From the NCBI RefSeq assembly GCF_936928535.1, contig NZ_CAKZHY010000166.1, positions 39,756-103,755 on the forward strand: a DNA stretch of 64,000 nucleotides. Direction: 5' to 3'. Positions 55,370-64,000 of the stretch are shown here, in pieces. Every line of letters begins with the position of its first letter. The first letter of the stretch is position 1. Below the pieces are notes generated by a model that made no database searches, was not told the DNA's origin, and saw only the letters and a list, made by a program, of their open reading frames with translations. The translations under genes and the position numbers were made by a program. The stretch comes from an uncultured Bradyrhizobium sp. GTDB lineage: Bacteria > Pseudomonadota > Alphaproteobacteria > Rhizobiales > Xanthobacteraceae.

Positions 55370-57036
55370 GGCTCACTCACGCTTGCAAGACCTGATCGCC
55401 CTGCGCTTGCGATCAGGCCATGATGGCATGACACATCTGACGCCAACTAAAGCGCCGTTCAGATTGGAGGCCCAGCACCATCGTGCGACCAGCGCGGTTC
55501 GGTCCATCCACGACAGCGTCGTTCCGATCATCAACCCACTCGCTATCAATGCGCACCCAGTAGCGACAATCTTTATCCTCCCAATCGGTGTCATCAATGC
55601 AGCAAGCATTGCAGGCCAAAAGTGACTGTTCATCTCGCGACCAATGTCGTTCGCTATTCGTCCATGATCCCGTTTTACTGTTGCATTCGCGATGCCTATG
55701 CACCCTTCCAGCGCGTCAAGCCTAAGCTGATCGCCATAGCGGCGCAATTGAACGATCGGTAACCGTTGGGCATCTAAAGGGGTCACCGATACGATACGAA
55801 GGTTTTATGGTGCTCGAGCTCTAACGCCTACTACCTGCGCCTAGGGACCGAAGATCGCGCAGCGCTCGAGCTATCCGCAGTTTCGTCGTGGGTACGACGA
55901 CTCCTCGATGGACTCAGAAAATCTGGCGTTCGCGGCCAATTTTCCACCTGGTCGCGTGACCACTTCTGCCGCAGCACGATGGCAGCGCGGTGATCCTGCC
56001 GCACGACCTGGACCTGCCCGCAGGGCGAAGCTGGCAAGGGGCAACGGCAAGCCGACGACTACGAACGAACAGGGCAGCGACGCCGAGATCACCGGGAGAA
56101 GAACAAGGCCGACAAGACAGTGGGGAAGGTTTGCAAACGTTGCTGAAGTCCTTCATTGATATGATAATCTTCTTTGCAGCAATCGCTGCCGTCCAGTCCG
56201 CCCAGGGGACAGCAAGCGACACAACCATCGCCTAACCGCGCCAGCAGTGAGCAACCAACCGCGGTTAGCTAGCCGGCGAGCAGCGGCGCGATCCCGCCCA
56301 ATAGGTTAGAAAAGAAGACCAAGACATATGCCGAGGCTGTTCGTGTTGCTCGACAGCCAGGGGGCAAAGTTGTCCGGCGAGAGCCGTAATTTGCGCCGCT
56401 CAAATTGTGAGTCTCCTTACAGAGGCAGCCAAGACGCCTTCGACCACGGCGCCAGAACGCCGCTTGTGACCCTCAACCAACATTCAATCGGGCATCTGAA
56501 CGGGAAAGGTTTGGAGGTTTCCCCATCCGTTTGCGAGCTCGATTCCGTATCTAGCGCTTGGTTCGGATAGGTCCTGGCCGGTTCGGCTGATGTCAAAAGC
56601 GTGTATTCAACACACTCCCCGGTGTCGACAGCTGCTGCTCTAACAATGGGGCGACGAACAATCAGGGCCGCCGTCGTCTGGTAGCGATGAACGGCGGCAA
56701 TCCGACAGACGAGGTGCACGCATTCATATTGCGAGCACAGCCAATCGGCACCCAAACGCCGGCTTCAGGCGTCGAGCCCACGCCGCGGGGGGTCTGGCGG
56801 CGCTGTTGGTGGCCCATCGGACCGGTGCCGCCGACGTCCATGCAGATGGCGCGCCTCACTTGAGACAGTCTCGCTGCCGAACTTTCGTCGCCCTTGAGGG
56901 AAGCGAGTCCTTGCCCCATCGTACTGACGATATCCCTCGCGTGGCGCAGTCGTAGGAGCCGGCATCCGGAGAAAGTCGGTTGGGATGCCTCGGATGGTGC
57001 CGCGCTCGTCTTTGCTCCGAAATGGGGACGATCCCG
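55370..57036. other. Long region without a well-supported gene
   Basis: About 1.7 kb. A minus-strand frame at 55373-55786 contains one hydrophobic stretch (IVATGCALIASGLMIGTTL) and could encode a small membrane protein, but it has no clear ribosome site or family. The long minus-strand frame near 56662-57234 overlaps the next gene and is not convincing. Confidence 0.4.
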
Positions 57037-58530
57037 ATGGTAATTACCCCGACATACGATCCGTCTCTCGTTGCCCTGTCCATCCTGGTCGCTGGCTTCG
57101 CGTCTTACACGGCGCTGGATCTCGGCGGACGCGTGGCGCTGGCCCAAGGACCCACGCTGGCCCAAGGACCCACGCACCGCATCTGGCTGGCGGCGGCCGC
57201 GCTCACCATGGGAGGCGGCATATGGTCGATGCACTTCGTCGCCATGCTCGCCTTCGAGCTGCCGATGCCGGTGTCCTACGATGTCGGCTTAACTGTCCTT
57301 TCCCTCGTGCTGGCGATCCTGGGCACGAGCGGCAGCTTCTACGTCATCAGTAGCCCGGGCGCATGGCGCCCCCGCCTCGTCCTCAGCGGCGTCTTCATGG
57401 GGCTCGGCATCCTCGCCATGCACTACACCGGCATGGCCGCCATGCGGGGGCCCGTCGAATTGAGCTACGACCCCTTGTGGTTCGCGCTCTCCGTGATCAT
57501 CGCGATCGGCGCGGCGACGGCGGCGCTGTGGCTCGCGTTCGGAACCACGGACCCTGGGCAGAAGCTCGCCGCCGCCATCATCATGGGCATCGCCATTTCC
57601 GGCATGCACTACACCGGGATGCGGGCGGCCATCTGTACCGCTCCCGCCACGACCGAGGTCACCCGCGAGGACGCGACCCTCGATCGGACCCCCTTGGCAG
57701 TGGGGATCGCCGGTTTCGTGCTCGTCGATCTGGCCGCCCTGCTCGCCTCCGTGGCCAAGCGCAAGCGCGCCGCGGAGGCCCTGCGTCAGACGCAGGCGGA
57801 TCTTGCCCATATCCAACGGGTCACCGCCATGGGGGAGATGGCGGCCTCGATTACACATGAAGTCATGCAGCCGCTCGGGGCGGGAATGAACAATGCCGGG
57901 GCGGCCTTGCGCTGGCTGGATCGCCAGCCGCCAAATCTGGACAAGGCCCGGGAAGCGCTTGGTCGTACCGTCGAAAACGGACAGCGTGCGGCCGAGATCA
58001 TCGGCCGCATCCGTGCCCTCGTCAAGAAGGAGCCCCCGCGGAAGGATGCCTTGGACGTCAACGAAGCGGTCGTCGAAGTCATTGCCCTGACCCGTGGCGA
58101 AGTGATGAAAAACAATGTCTCGGTGCAGACACAACTCGCGGAGGGCTTGCCACTCATTCAAGGAGATCGAGTCCAACTGCAGCAAGTGATCCTTAACTTG
58201 ATCATCAACGCCGTCCAAGCGATGAGCGGTGTCAGCGAAGGCTCGCGCGCGTTGCTGATCGGCACTGGGAAAGATGCATCGGGCGGAGTGCTCGTCGCCG
58301 TGCAGGATTCTGGCCCGGGAGTGAAACCGGAGAGTTTCGAACACCTATTCGACTCATTCTACACCACCAAGCCCGGCGGCATGGGCATGGGACTATCGAT
58401 CTGCCGTTCGATTGTCGAAGCTCACGAGGGACGCATATGGGCCACGCGGAACGCCGGGCCAGGGATCACCGTGCAATTCACTTTGCCGATCAACGATCAA
58501 GCCACGGCATCCGCGCGTTCGGCGGCGTGA
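57037..58530 (+). CDS. MHYT-domain sensor histidine kinase
   Basis: Membrane sensor kinase of about 497 residues. The N-terminal integral-membrane MHYT domain has repeats WSMHFVAM, LAMHYTGM and SGMHYTGM, proposed to bind copper and sense O2, CO or NO. Then a histidine kinase: H-box AASITHEVMQPLGAGMNNAG, N-box NLIINAVQAM, DSGPGV and GMGMGLSICRSIVEAHEG. The kinase part closely resembles that of the giant kinase at 27858. An 18-nt tandem duplication adds LAQGPT twice at residues about 35-46. ATG 57037 has GGGGA upstream; 57022 is an alternative. Confidence 0.93.
   Translation: MVITPTYDPSLVALSILVAGFASYTALDLGGRVALAQGPTLAQGPTHRIWLAAAALTMGGGIWSMHFVAMLAFELPMPVSYDVGLTVLSLVLAILGTSGSFYVISSPGAWRPRLVLSGVFMGLGILAMHYTGMAAMRGPVELSYDPLWFALSVIIAIGAATAALWLAFGTTDPGQKLAAAIIMGIAISGMHYTGMRAAICTAPATTEVTREDATLDRTPLAVGIAGFVLVDLAALLASVAKRKRAAEALRQTQADLAHIQRVTAMGEMAASITHEVMQPLGAGMNNAGAALRWLDRQPPNLDKAREALGRTVENGQRAAEIIGRIRALVKKEPPRKDALDVNEAVVEVIALTRGEVMKNNVSVQTQLAEGLPLIQGDRVQLQQVILNLIINAVQAMSGVSEGSRALLIGTGKDASGGVLVAVQDSGPGVKPESFEHLFDSFYTTKPGGMGMGLSICRSIVEAHEGRIWATRNAGPGITVQFTLPINDQATASARSAA
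57139..57174 (+). repeat. Perfect 18-nt tandem duplication inside the MHYT kinase gene
   Basis: CTGGCCCAAGGACCCACG occurs twice head to tail (57139-57156 and 57157-57174), keeping frame and duplicating LAQGPT. It lies in the loop between the first two membrane helices. Confidence 0.9.
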
Positions 58531-58870
58531 TCTTCACTGCTATTCAAAAATTCTTCCCTGCCGCCAACAAAAGATGATGAAGGTCCTGCAGAATGCGGAC
58601 AAAATCCGCCTTGCTGGATCGATCACGATTTTCGGGCATGGCCGCAATCTGATTATTGGACGCGGGCGGGCCCTCTTGCCAAGACCGCATCGGGGGATCG
58701 ACGATGTTTTTCTAAGCGGGCGCCCCGCAGCCAACTGTGGCAGTAGACATTAATTACTGGAGCGGCAACCCGCGGCTCGATCAAGGGAAACACGGGGGGC
58801 GCTACGCCGCCCGCCTTGTTTGCAATTGCCTGCGCGGGTCGGTCCAGGCGCACGGAGTGCGTCGCGACGC

Positions 58871-58900
58871 AAAAGGCCGCCTGCGTTGCCGCAGGCGGCC
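58871..58900 (-). terminator. Rho-independent-type terminator on the minus strand
   Basis: Perfect 11-bp stem GGCCGCCTGCG / CGCAGGCGGCC with a 4-nt loop; on the minus strand TTTT follows directly. It would end a minus-strand transcript starting somewhere between 58900 and 59600. Confidence 0.6.
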
Positions 58901-59093
58901 CACGCCTCAGGAGGAACGTCCAAGGCGGGCAGCGATAGCGAGGTGGGCTGGGGGGAGGTCTCTCGCTACCGCGTACGGTATCTAAGATGATCGCGATCAC
59001 CGGCTCAATTGTACGTCGGTAGACGTCGGGCATCACAAGGGATCACAGGAACGACACAAAGGTTTATGGCCGGCCACTTCTGGGAGGCCGCCG

Positions 59094-59354
59094 TCACTGC
59101 CTGCGCATACGTCGAGCATTTACAGCATCACTATGAATTTGACAGCGTGACGAATGATGGTGGCCGCCGCCATCTGTCTCTTCGACCTGTAATGTCTGCA
59201 GAGATTGCTTGAACGCGCCCCTAGTAAGCCGCCCGACGATGGCCAAGGCGTTCAGAGCAAGAGTGCACTCGCGCCGACGCGCTGGCACTCGCGGGCTTTC
59301 TGGGACCGCGACCGAGAGCGGCGGTCGTGCGATCATTGGTGCAGCCTCAGTCAT
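59094..59354 (-). CDS. Possible small basic protein
   Basis: Frame of 86 codons with AGGAG 6 nt before ATG 59354 (MTEAAPMIARPPLSVAVPES). Contains a short helix (LALNALAIVGRL) and a His/Arg-rich end; no family recognised. The minus-strand terminator lies about 190 nt downstream, which supports a transcript here. Codon use is only moderately coding-like. Confidence 0.35.
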   Translation of the reverse strand: MTEAAPMIARPPLSVAVPESPRVPARRRECTLALNALAIVGRLTRGAFKQSLQTLQVEETDGGGHHHSSRCQIHSDAVNARRMRRQ

Positions 59355-59515
59355 CGTTCGCTCCTGCTGCATCGCGGAGAATCACTCACTTCCGCTTTCG
59401 GTGACACAGCGAGCGACAGGATTTGCCGTCGGCTCAGCCGGTCGCGAATGACCGTCGTGAAGTTGGTCGCCTTTAAGGGGGAGCGCCATAGACCTTCGCA
59501 TCGTTCCATGACCAC

Positions 59516-59565
59516 TTTGGATAGCCGACGATTACCTACGTTCAATTGAACCGCTGATCGCGATC
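59516..59565 (+). repeat. 50-nt promoter-like repeat, copy 2
   Basis: Same two boxes as 18853-18902 with identical spacing: TTTGGAT and CGTTCAATTGA followed by CCGCTGATCGCGATC. It ends 46 nt before the TTG start of the methyltransferase gene, so it is a good candidate promoter. Confidence 0.55.
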
Positions 59566-59611
59566 GCCATAGGCTGCATGCCTGCGAAAAACAGAATTTC
59601 TAGGAGCAGCC

Positions 59612-60670
59612 TTGAATATTGTTCTACTATCTCAGTTGTCAGCGGCCGCCATCAGCACGTTGTTTGTGGCATACAACTTGTTCCATTACGTACTTTTTCT
59701 TTTGGTGACCCGACCGAAGGACGCGAGCAAGATCGGACACAAGCTGAATGAATTCGAGCAGCGCCAGTTGATTGAATGGGTACCAAAGCCAAACGACTTT
59801 CTCAAACACGACGACGAAAAGCGCACATATGATGACGTGTTCGGCACCTATCGCGACGAGCAAGCGAACTACAGCACGTGTGTATTTCCACGATTGGCAT
59901 TTTCGCACCCTTACGAGGCCGAATGTGCACTTTTGAAGCCGAAAGACGGGATGCGATTTCTCGATCTCGGATGCGGCTCTGGCGCGGCAGCCGAATACCT
60001 GGCCAGGCGGAGCAATATCGAGATTGTGGGCGTGACTAATTCATCTGTGCAGGCCGAGATCTGCCGGCGGAAATTTGCGAGCCTTGGCGGGCGTGGACAC
60101 GTAATAGTCGTCGATTTCGACAGCCTAGATCTCCCAAATGAACACTTTGATGCCATCTATGCGCTCGAATCGATTGGCTACACCAAAGACTTGGACGCTT
60201 GGCTAGCTAGATGCTGGCGGATGCTCAAGCCGGGAGGACGGTTGCTGATCCATTCGCCGGGGTCGCTGGATCATTGTCGCCGCACCAAAGACTACCTGAG
60301 TGTCACCGCCTTCTTCGAGAATTGGCGCTACAATTTTGTCGGGGCCAACCTTCTCGTCTACAAGATGCGCCGACTTGGCTTCAGTCCAATCCGCTATCGG
60401 CGACTACCATTCTTGGCCTGGGGAGTAACCTGGAACTTCATTCAACACATGCTGTTGTGGAAGTACCGGCTAAAGATGCGCACATTCGTGGAACTAGAGC
60501 GAATCATTTGGCGTACGTCGAAGGTGTTTGTGTTTGGCAACCCGTACAACACGGTGCTGGCCACCAAACCAACGGCTCCATCTTGCTCCCACACTCACAC
60601 GTCGGAAGCAGTGGTTGACGTTACCGAAATTGACCGCGAGGTTCGCGCATCAATACCGGCCTCATTATAA
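59612..60670 (+). CDS. Membrane-anchored SAM-dependent methyltransferase
   Basis: Class I methyltransferase of 352 residues. An N-terminal membrane helix (LSAAAISTLFVAYNLFHYVL) precedes the catalytic domain: SAM motif I FLDLGCGSGAAAEYLA, then IVGVTNSSVQAEICRRKF and FDAIYALESIGYTKD, which resembles sterol- and cyclopropane-type lipid methyltransferases. A lipid or quinone substrate is likely, but not shown. Start is TTG 59612 with TAGGAG 5 nt upstream. A promoter-like repeat precedes it. Confidence 0.88.
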   Translation: MNIVLLSQLSAAAISTLFVAYNLFHYVLFLLVTRPKDASKIGHKLNEFEQRQLIEWVPKPNDFLKHDDEKRTYDDVFGTYRDEQANYSTCVFPRLAFSHPYEAECALLKPKDGMRFLDLGCGSGAAAEYLARRSNIEIVGVTNSSVQAEICRRKFASLGGRGHVIVVDFDSLDLPNEHFDAIYALESIGYTKDLDAWLARCWRMLKPGGRLLIHSPGSLDHCRRTKDYLSVTAFFENWRYNFVGANLLVYKMRRLGFSPIRYRRLPFLAWGVTWNFIQHMLLWKYRLKMRTFVELERIIWRTSKVFVFGNPYNTVLATKPTAPSCSHTHTSEAVVDVTEIDREVRASIPASL

Positions 60671-61525
60671 TCGCGCTGTTCTGCGTGTATCTGCGTTCCT
60701 CCTGGCCGGCCATGACGTCGGCTTGTCGCCTTCGATCCGCCCTTGAAGAGGGCGGTCTTTCATTTGGCCAGTTGCGAAGGCGCGACTTCCGTTGTTGGCT
60801 CTTTGCCGCCCTTCGACGGTTGCGGCTCGATCAACGTCGCTGAGTGATCGCTGCATCAGCGGCCTCTCGACGCGCCCGCCTGGCAGTTCAAAAATAAAGG
60901 TGACCGAGCGGCGGAGAGAATGGGAACAGCATCCATCAGCGTTGCCGGCTGAAACGCCACTTCCGCCGCGAGGGCACTTCCAAATTGGTAACTGATAAGG
61001 ATTTTGTCATTTCCTTATCAGTCAGGACATCTCGTTTCAACGCTCCTAACGTGCCGTGCGCGCCTCTACGCATGGCAGCTCGTGTACAGGGATCGCACTG
61101 AACGATTGGCCCACCCGCAGTCCGGCAGGCGAAAGATGAGGTCTTGCATTGACCCGCCCCTGATCGGGGACGCATGGCTTGCAGCCCGATAGCATGCGTG
61201 ACGCTTCGAATATAAGGCGATGACTCCGCCACATAGACAATATCGCTATTGGAGATGCCATCGCGGTTTGCTGGATGCAGAGCTCGGCTACGCCTTCTCC
61301 GAGACTGTGCCGAAAGTCCAAATTTCGTATCCACGAATCCGCAGCCCCTATTTCTTCTTTGACGAACGATCCGTCCGGGCGTCAATAAGGGGCTGAGGGG
61401 CGGAAGAAATATCTCGCGTAACCTCGATTAAAAACGCAAGAATTTGCGCAAAAATCCTTGACCGAGATCGAGGTGCAGCCCGCCAATTCTTCCGAACCTT
61501 TCGAGATGTAATGAAGGAAAGCGGC
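60671..61525. other. Intergenic region with palindrome copy 1
   Basis: About 850 nt. Only short frames. A 32-nt palindromic element is at 60991-61022. Confidence 0.45.
60991..61022. repeat. 32-nt palindromic element, copy 1
   Basis: Arms ACTGATAAGGA and TCCTTATCAGT are perfect inverted repeats around a 10-nt centre. A diverged copy of the same length and orientation lies at 62579-62610, on the other side of the DUF3788 gene. Confidence 0.65.
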
Positions 61526-61981
61526 ATGGAGCAGTCTCCCCAGATCGGCGACAGGATCACGGAAAAATCGGAACCGCCCGATGACAACACTGTCCGCGAC
61601 TGGCTCGGGCCGAAGGCGTCCGTGCATTGGGCCGAGCTGCGGAATTGGATCGGAGCATACTACCCCGGTGTTTTCGCGCCGGATTGGCTATATGGCGGCA
61701 AGAAGCGCGGTTGGTCGCTGCGCTACAAGAAGTCCAAGGCATTCTGCACCTTCGTACCAGAATACAGGCGGTTTACTGTCCTTGTGGTCTTAGGGGGCGC
61801 AGAGCGAGAAAAGTTTGAGGAACGGCGTTATGGTTGGCGCTCGCACCTGGTCAACCTCTACGATCAAGCCAAGACATACCCTGATGGGAAATGGCTGGCA
61901 GTTGCTATATCGTCCGCAGCTGCTCGACATGATGTGACGGAGCTTTTGACTATGAAGCGCCCTCCACCGACACGCGGTTGA
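61526..61981 (+). CDS. DUF3788-family protein
   Basis: Small soluble protein of 151 residues. DUF3788 features: LGPKASVHWAELRNWIGAYY, DWLYGGKKRGWSLRYKKSKA and FVPEYRRFTVLVVLGGAERE. Function unknown in the family; members often appear alone. ATG 61526 (MEQSPQIGD) has AAGGAAAG upstream; an in-frame ATG at 61511 is possible. Confidence 0.82.
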   Translation: MEQSPQIGDRITEKSEPPDDNTVRDWLGPKASVHWAELRNWIGAYYPGVFAPDWLYGGKKRGWSLRYKKSKAFCTFVPEYRRFTVLVVLGGAEREKFEERRYGWRSHLVNLYDQAKTYPDGKWLAVAISSAAARHDVTELLTMKRPPPTRG

Positions 61982-62939
61982 ACGTCAACAACAACAAATC
62001 GCCAGGTCGGCAACAAACAGGGTCTTCATACAACGTGTTTTAACCGCGATTGGCATCCGGTGACTCTTAGCGTTGCAATACTTCAAGGCTATTCATGGAG
62101 GCCGATGCGCTTCATTTGGTGCAGACGACATTCCCTCGTTTGGCTTCCCGGAAGGCTCGTCGAACTACTTATCGGCGCCCCACTCTTGTGTGCAGACAGT
62201 GCCTTGCTTCGGAGCAACGCGGAAATCGGAATCGAGAACGTCCGCAAGTGGCGGCGATCGAGACCGGAACCCAGCGCGCGTCCGTCCAGACGGGCTGACG
62301 GCCGCAGGCCTGGCTTTACCTACAATGTGATCTCTTTAGTGCCTTTGAACCTACGCTTGTCGGGAATGGATTTTTCTTTGATCTCCCGGTGTACACAGAG
62401 CGTACACGTCACCCTCTAGCTGACCGAAAAACGTGTACTCTCGCTCCAACGATCATTGGAACGACCGTCCTTGTGAGCACCGTTCCCGATCGAATGCATG
62501 AATTGAGCGCGTCGACGCTCAGTTCGTAACGAGAGACCGAGGCTGACCGCTCACCTCTGCCATTCGCACACCTCCGGAACTGATAGGATTTCGCCACTTT
62601 CCTTGTCAGTGCGCGAACGGACTCCATCTGCGACCAACCTCGTCAACGCGCCGCGTAGGCGTCATTTTACATTAGGGTCGTCCCAAGCGAGACTTTTCGC
62701 GCCCCACATCCTATTTCTATGAGCTGGGGTCAATTGCGCTCGAAGGATTTGGGCGGCTTTAGCCGCTTCGCCCACCGTGCGCCGTACGTTTCGGCAGCCG
62801 TGGCCCGGATCGTCTTCGTCGGGCTATACACCAGGTGCCGTGAAGATCACCGCCTTGCGACGCTGGCCACTCCTTCAGATTTCGAATAAGTTGATCCAGG
62901 ACGAAGCTCGACGATAACCGAACTCTGCGCAAAGACGAG
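61982..62939. other. Intergenic region with palindrome copy 2
   Basis: About 960 nt without a supported gene. Contains the second 32-nt palindromic element and a TCCAA-N6-TTGGA inverted repeat near 62445-62460. Confidence 0.45.
62579..62610. repeat. 32-nt palindromic element, copy 2 (diverged)
   Basis: Begins ACTGATAGGA and ends TCCTTGTCAGT; same length and outer bases as copy 1 with substitutions in one arm and the centre. Confidence 0.55.
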
Positions 62940-63827
62940 ATGACTGATCGGCTCCTTGCTCTAACACTATTCGTCCGTGTCGCACATACCGGTAGCTTCT
63001 CGCAGGCCGGCAAGGACCTCGGACTTTCGCAACCTTCGGCGTCCCGACTCATCGCGTCTCTCGAACGCGAGGTCGGCGCTGCTCTCTTTGCGCGATCGAC
63101 AAGGGCCGTTGTGCTCACCGAAACCGGGGCCGACTACCTCGCGAAGGTAGAGCCCGCGCTTAACAGTCTGGAAGAAGCGACCCAAGCCATTCACGGCAAG
63201 GGCGTGCTTCGCGGCGTGCTCCGGATAGGCTTGTCGCCCAGCATGGCGATTCGGGAGGTCATACCACGCCTTCCCGCCTTCATTTCGAAGCACCCTGCGC
63301 TGCGGATCGATTTGGCCATGGACGACGGTCGCCAAGACCTCATTAGGAGCGCGATCGACGTCGCAATCCGGTCCGGAAAGTTGGACGATTCGTCCGCGAC
63401 TTTAAGACGGGTAGGATCAAATCCTCTGCTCATCGCCGCTTCGCCGGCCTACCTGAAGCGGGCTGGGTGCCCGAAAACGCCCAACGATCTGCTCGGACAT
63501 CCCGTCTTGATTGGTGTCCCCGGTACTAATGGCGTCTGTTTCTTCGAGAAGAACGGAAAAACCGTTTCCATAAAGGTGGAAGCTCCTCTGTCCGGGAACA
63601 TCCACGAAGCGGCCGTCGCTGGCGGCGTCGCCGGGATCGGGATCGTGGCTTGCAGTCTCTGGGGCTGTCGCGCCGAGCTCAAGTCGGGCGCGTTAGTGCA
63701 GATCCTGAGGGATTGGAACATGGGCGCCGCCGACGTCAACGCCATATTCCCCGCCGGCCGCGGAGCGAAGCTCGCAGCCCGCGCGTTCGTTGAACATTTC
63801 ACGAAGAACCTCAAGACGAATCCGTGA
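62940..63827 (+). CDS. LysR-family transcriptional regulator
   Basis: Protein of 295 residues. N-terminal winged helix (LALTLFVRVAHTGSFSQAGK and SQPSASRLIASLEREVGAAL) of the DsdC/CrgA-like LysR subgroup; effector domain ends GRGAKLAARAFVEHFTKNL as usual. It has several Cys but not the paired arrangement of the LysR protein at 33773. No divergently transcribed target is visible. ATG 62940 follows GACGAG, a weak ribosome site. Confidence 0.9.
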   Translation: MTDRLLALTLFVRVAHTGSFSQAGKDLGLSQPSASRLIASLEREVGAALFARSTRAVVLTETGADYLAKVEPALNSLEEATQAIHGKGVLRGVLRIGLSPSMAIREVIPRLPAFISKHPALRIDLAMDDGRQDLIRSAIDVAIRSGKLDDSSATLRRVGSNPLLIAASPAYLKRAGCPKTPNDLLGHPVLIGVPGTNGVCFFEKNGKTVSIKVEAPLSGNIHEAAVAGGVAGIGIVACSLWGCRAELKSGALVQILRDWNMGAADVNAIFPAGRGAKLAARAFVEHFTKNLKTNP

Positions 63828-64000
63828 ACCCTGCCAGCTCGGCTGCTCACCGTTCCATGGCGTGAAATCGTTGAATGTGTCCAGCATCCGACGAGAGCAT
63901 GTGGCGCATGCGTTCACTTCGACTTCTTCAAAGCCACCTAAATGCGTAAGCGCTTAGCCGCGACCCTATTGAAGCTGGCTTGACGTTTTGCGGAACCGCC

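Larger units (their letters stand above)
58531..59611. other. Intergenic region with a minus-strand terminator and possible small gene
   Basis: About 1.1 kb. Contains the hairpin at 58871-58900, a possible small minus-strand gene at 59094-59354 and the promoter-like repeat at 59516-59565. Confidence 0.5.

Noticed and set aside
57289..58344. Minus-strand frame of 351 codons rich in His, Asp and Arg
   Set aside because: Antisense to the MHYT kinase gene, a typical GC-skewed shadow.
1..64000. CRISPR arrays, rRNA and tRNA genes
   Set aside because: No regularly spaced direct repeats, no rRNA-like sequence and no cloverleaf with conserved TTCGA-type arms was seen by eye; a tRNA/rRNA search program would be decisive.

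Overview
The window looks like accessory DNA of a Bradyrhizobium-type alphaproteobacterium (Nitrobacteraceae). This is inferred from the GC-rich sequence, a 5-aminolevulinate synthase (C4 haem pathway), a full System I cytochrome c maturation set, FixJ/NodW-type response regulators, many histidine kinases and rhizobial-style small exported proteins. No rRNA, tRNA or CRISPR array was seen. Coding density is low: more than twenty stretches of 0.3-2 kb carry no convincing gene, and there are several broken genes and one insertion sequence.

Layout. 1-5.5 kb: a DsbA-NhaA fusion antiporter (cut by the window edge) behind a histidine kinase on the minus strand; then a small exported protein, a caspase-fold protein lacking both catalytic residues, and MsrA. 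6.2-8.7 kb: a minus-strand operon of two cytochromes P460 and an exported protein. 9.6-18.3 kb: hemA, then ccmAB on the plus strand converging on a minus-strand ccmC-D-G-I-E-F-H run. 20-27 kb: two AraC regulators, two response regulators, a sulfite-oxidase-like molybdoenzyme, a PAS protein and a single-domain haemoglobin. 27.9-32.7 kb: a 1618-residue kinase/ATPase/GAF/PAS/histidine kinase. 33.8-36.3 kb: a LysR regulator and an IS5-type insertion sequence. 37-50.5 kb: a redox/electrophile defence block (cupin, RidA-like, isochorismatase-like, quinone-oxidoreductase-like, monooxygenase-like, AhpD-like, nitroreductase, Dps, glutathione reductase) plus two small membrane proteins. 50.9-64 kb: a Crp/Fnr regulator, a permuted papain-fold protein, a SnoaL-like protein, an MHYT histidine kinase, a methyltransferase, a DUF3788 protein and a second LysR regulator.

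The main unifying signal is a 37-bp motif built from four 4-bp half-sites, each separated by exactly 7 bp (ATAA-N7-CTAT-N7-ATGG-N7-TGAT and variants). I find six strong copies and three weaker ones, each upstream of a gene or gene pair, and half-copies before two paralogous membrane-protein genes. The 11-bp phasing is that of OxyR operators (ATAG-N7-CTAT-N7-ATAG-N7-CTAT). The downstream genes are mostly peroxide, electrophile or envelope stress functions. The LysR gene at 33.8 kb encodes cysteines at residues 200 and 210, close to the C199/C208 redox pair of E. coli OxyR. I propose a locally clustered OxyR-like regulon. It includes a family of small exported proteins present in three copies, one of them decayed, each carrying its own operator. 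Motif and gene positions are read directly from the sequence; regulator identity and redox sensing are inference.
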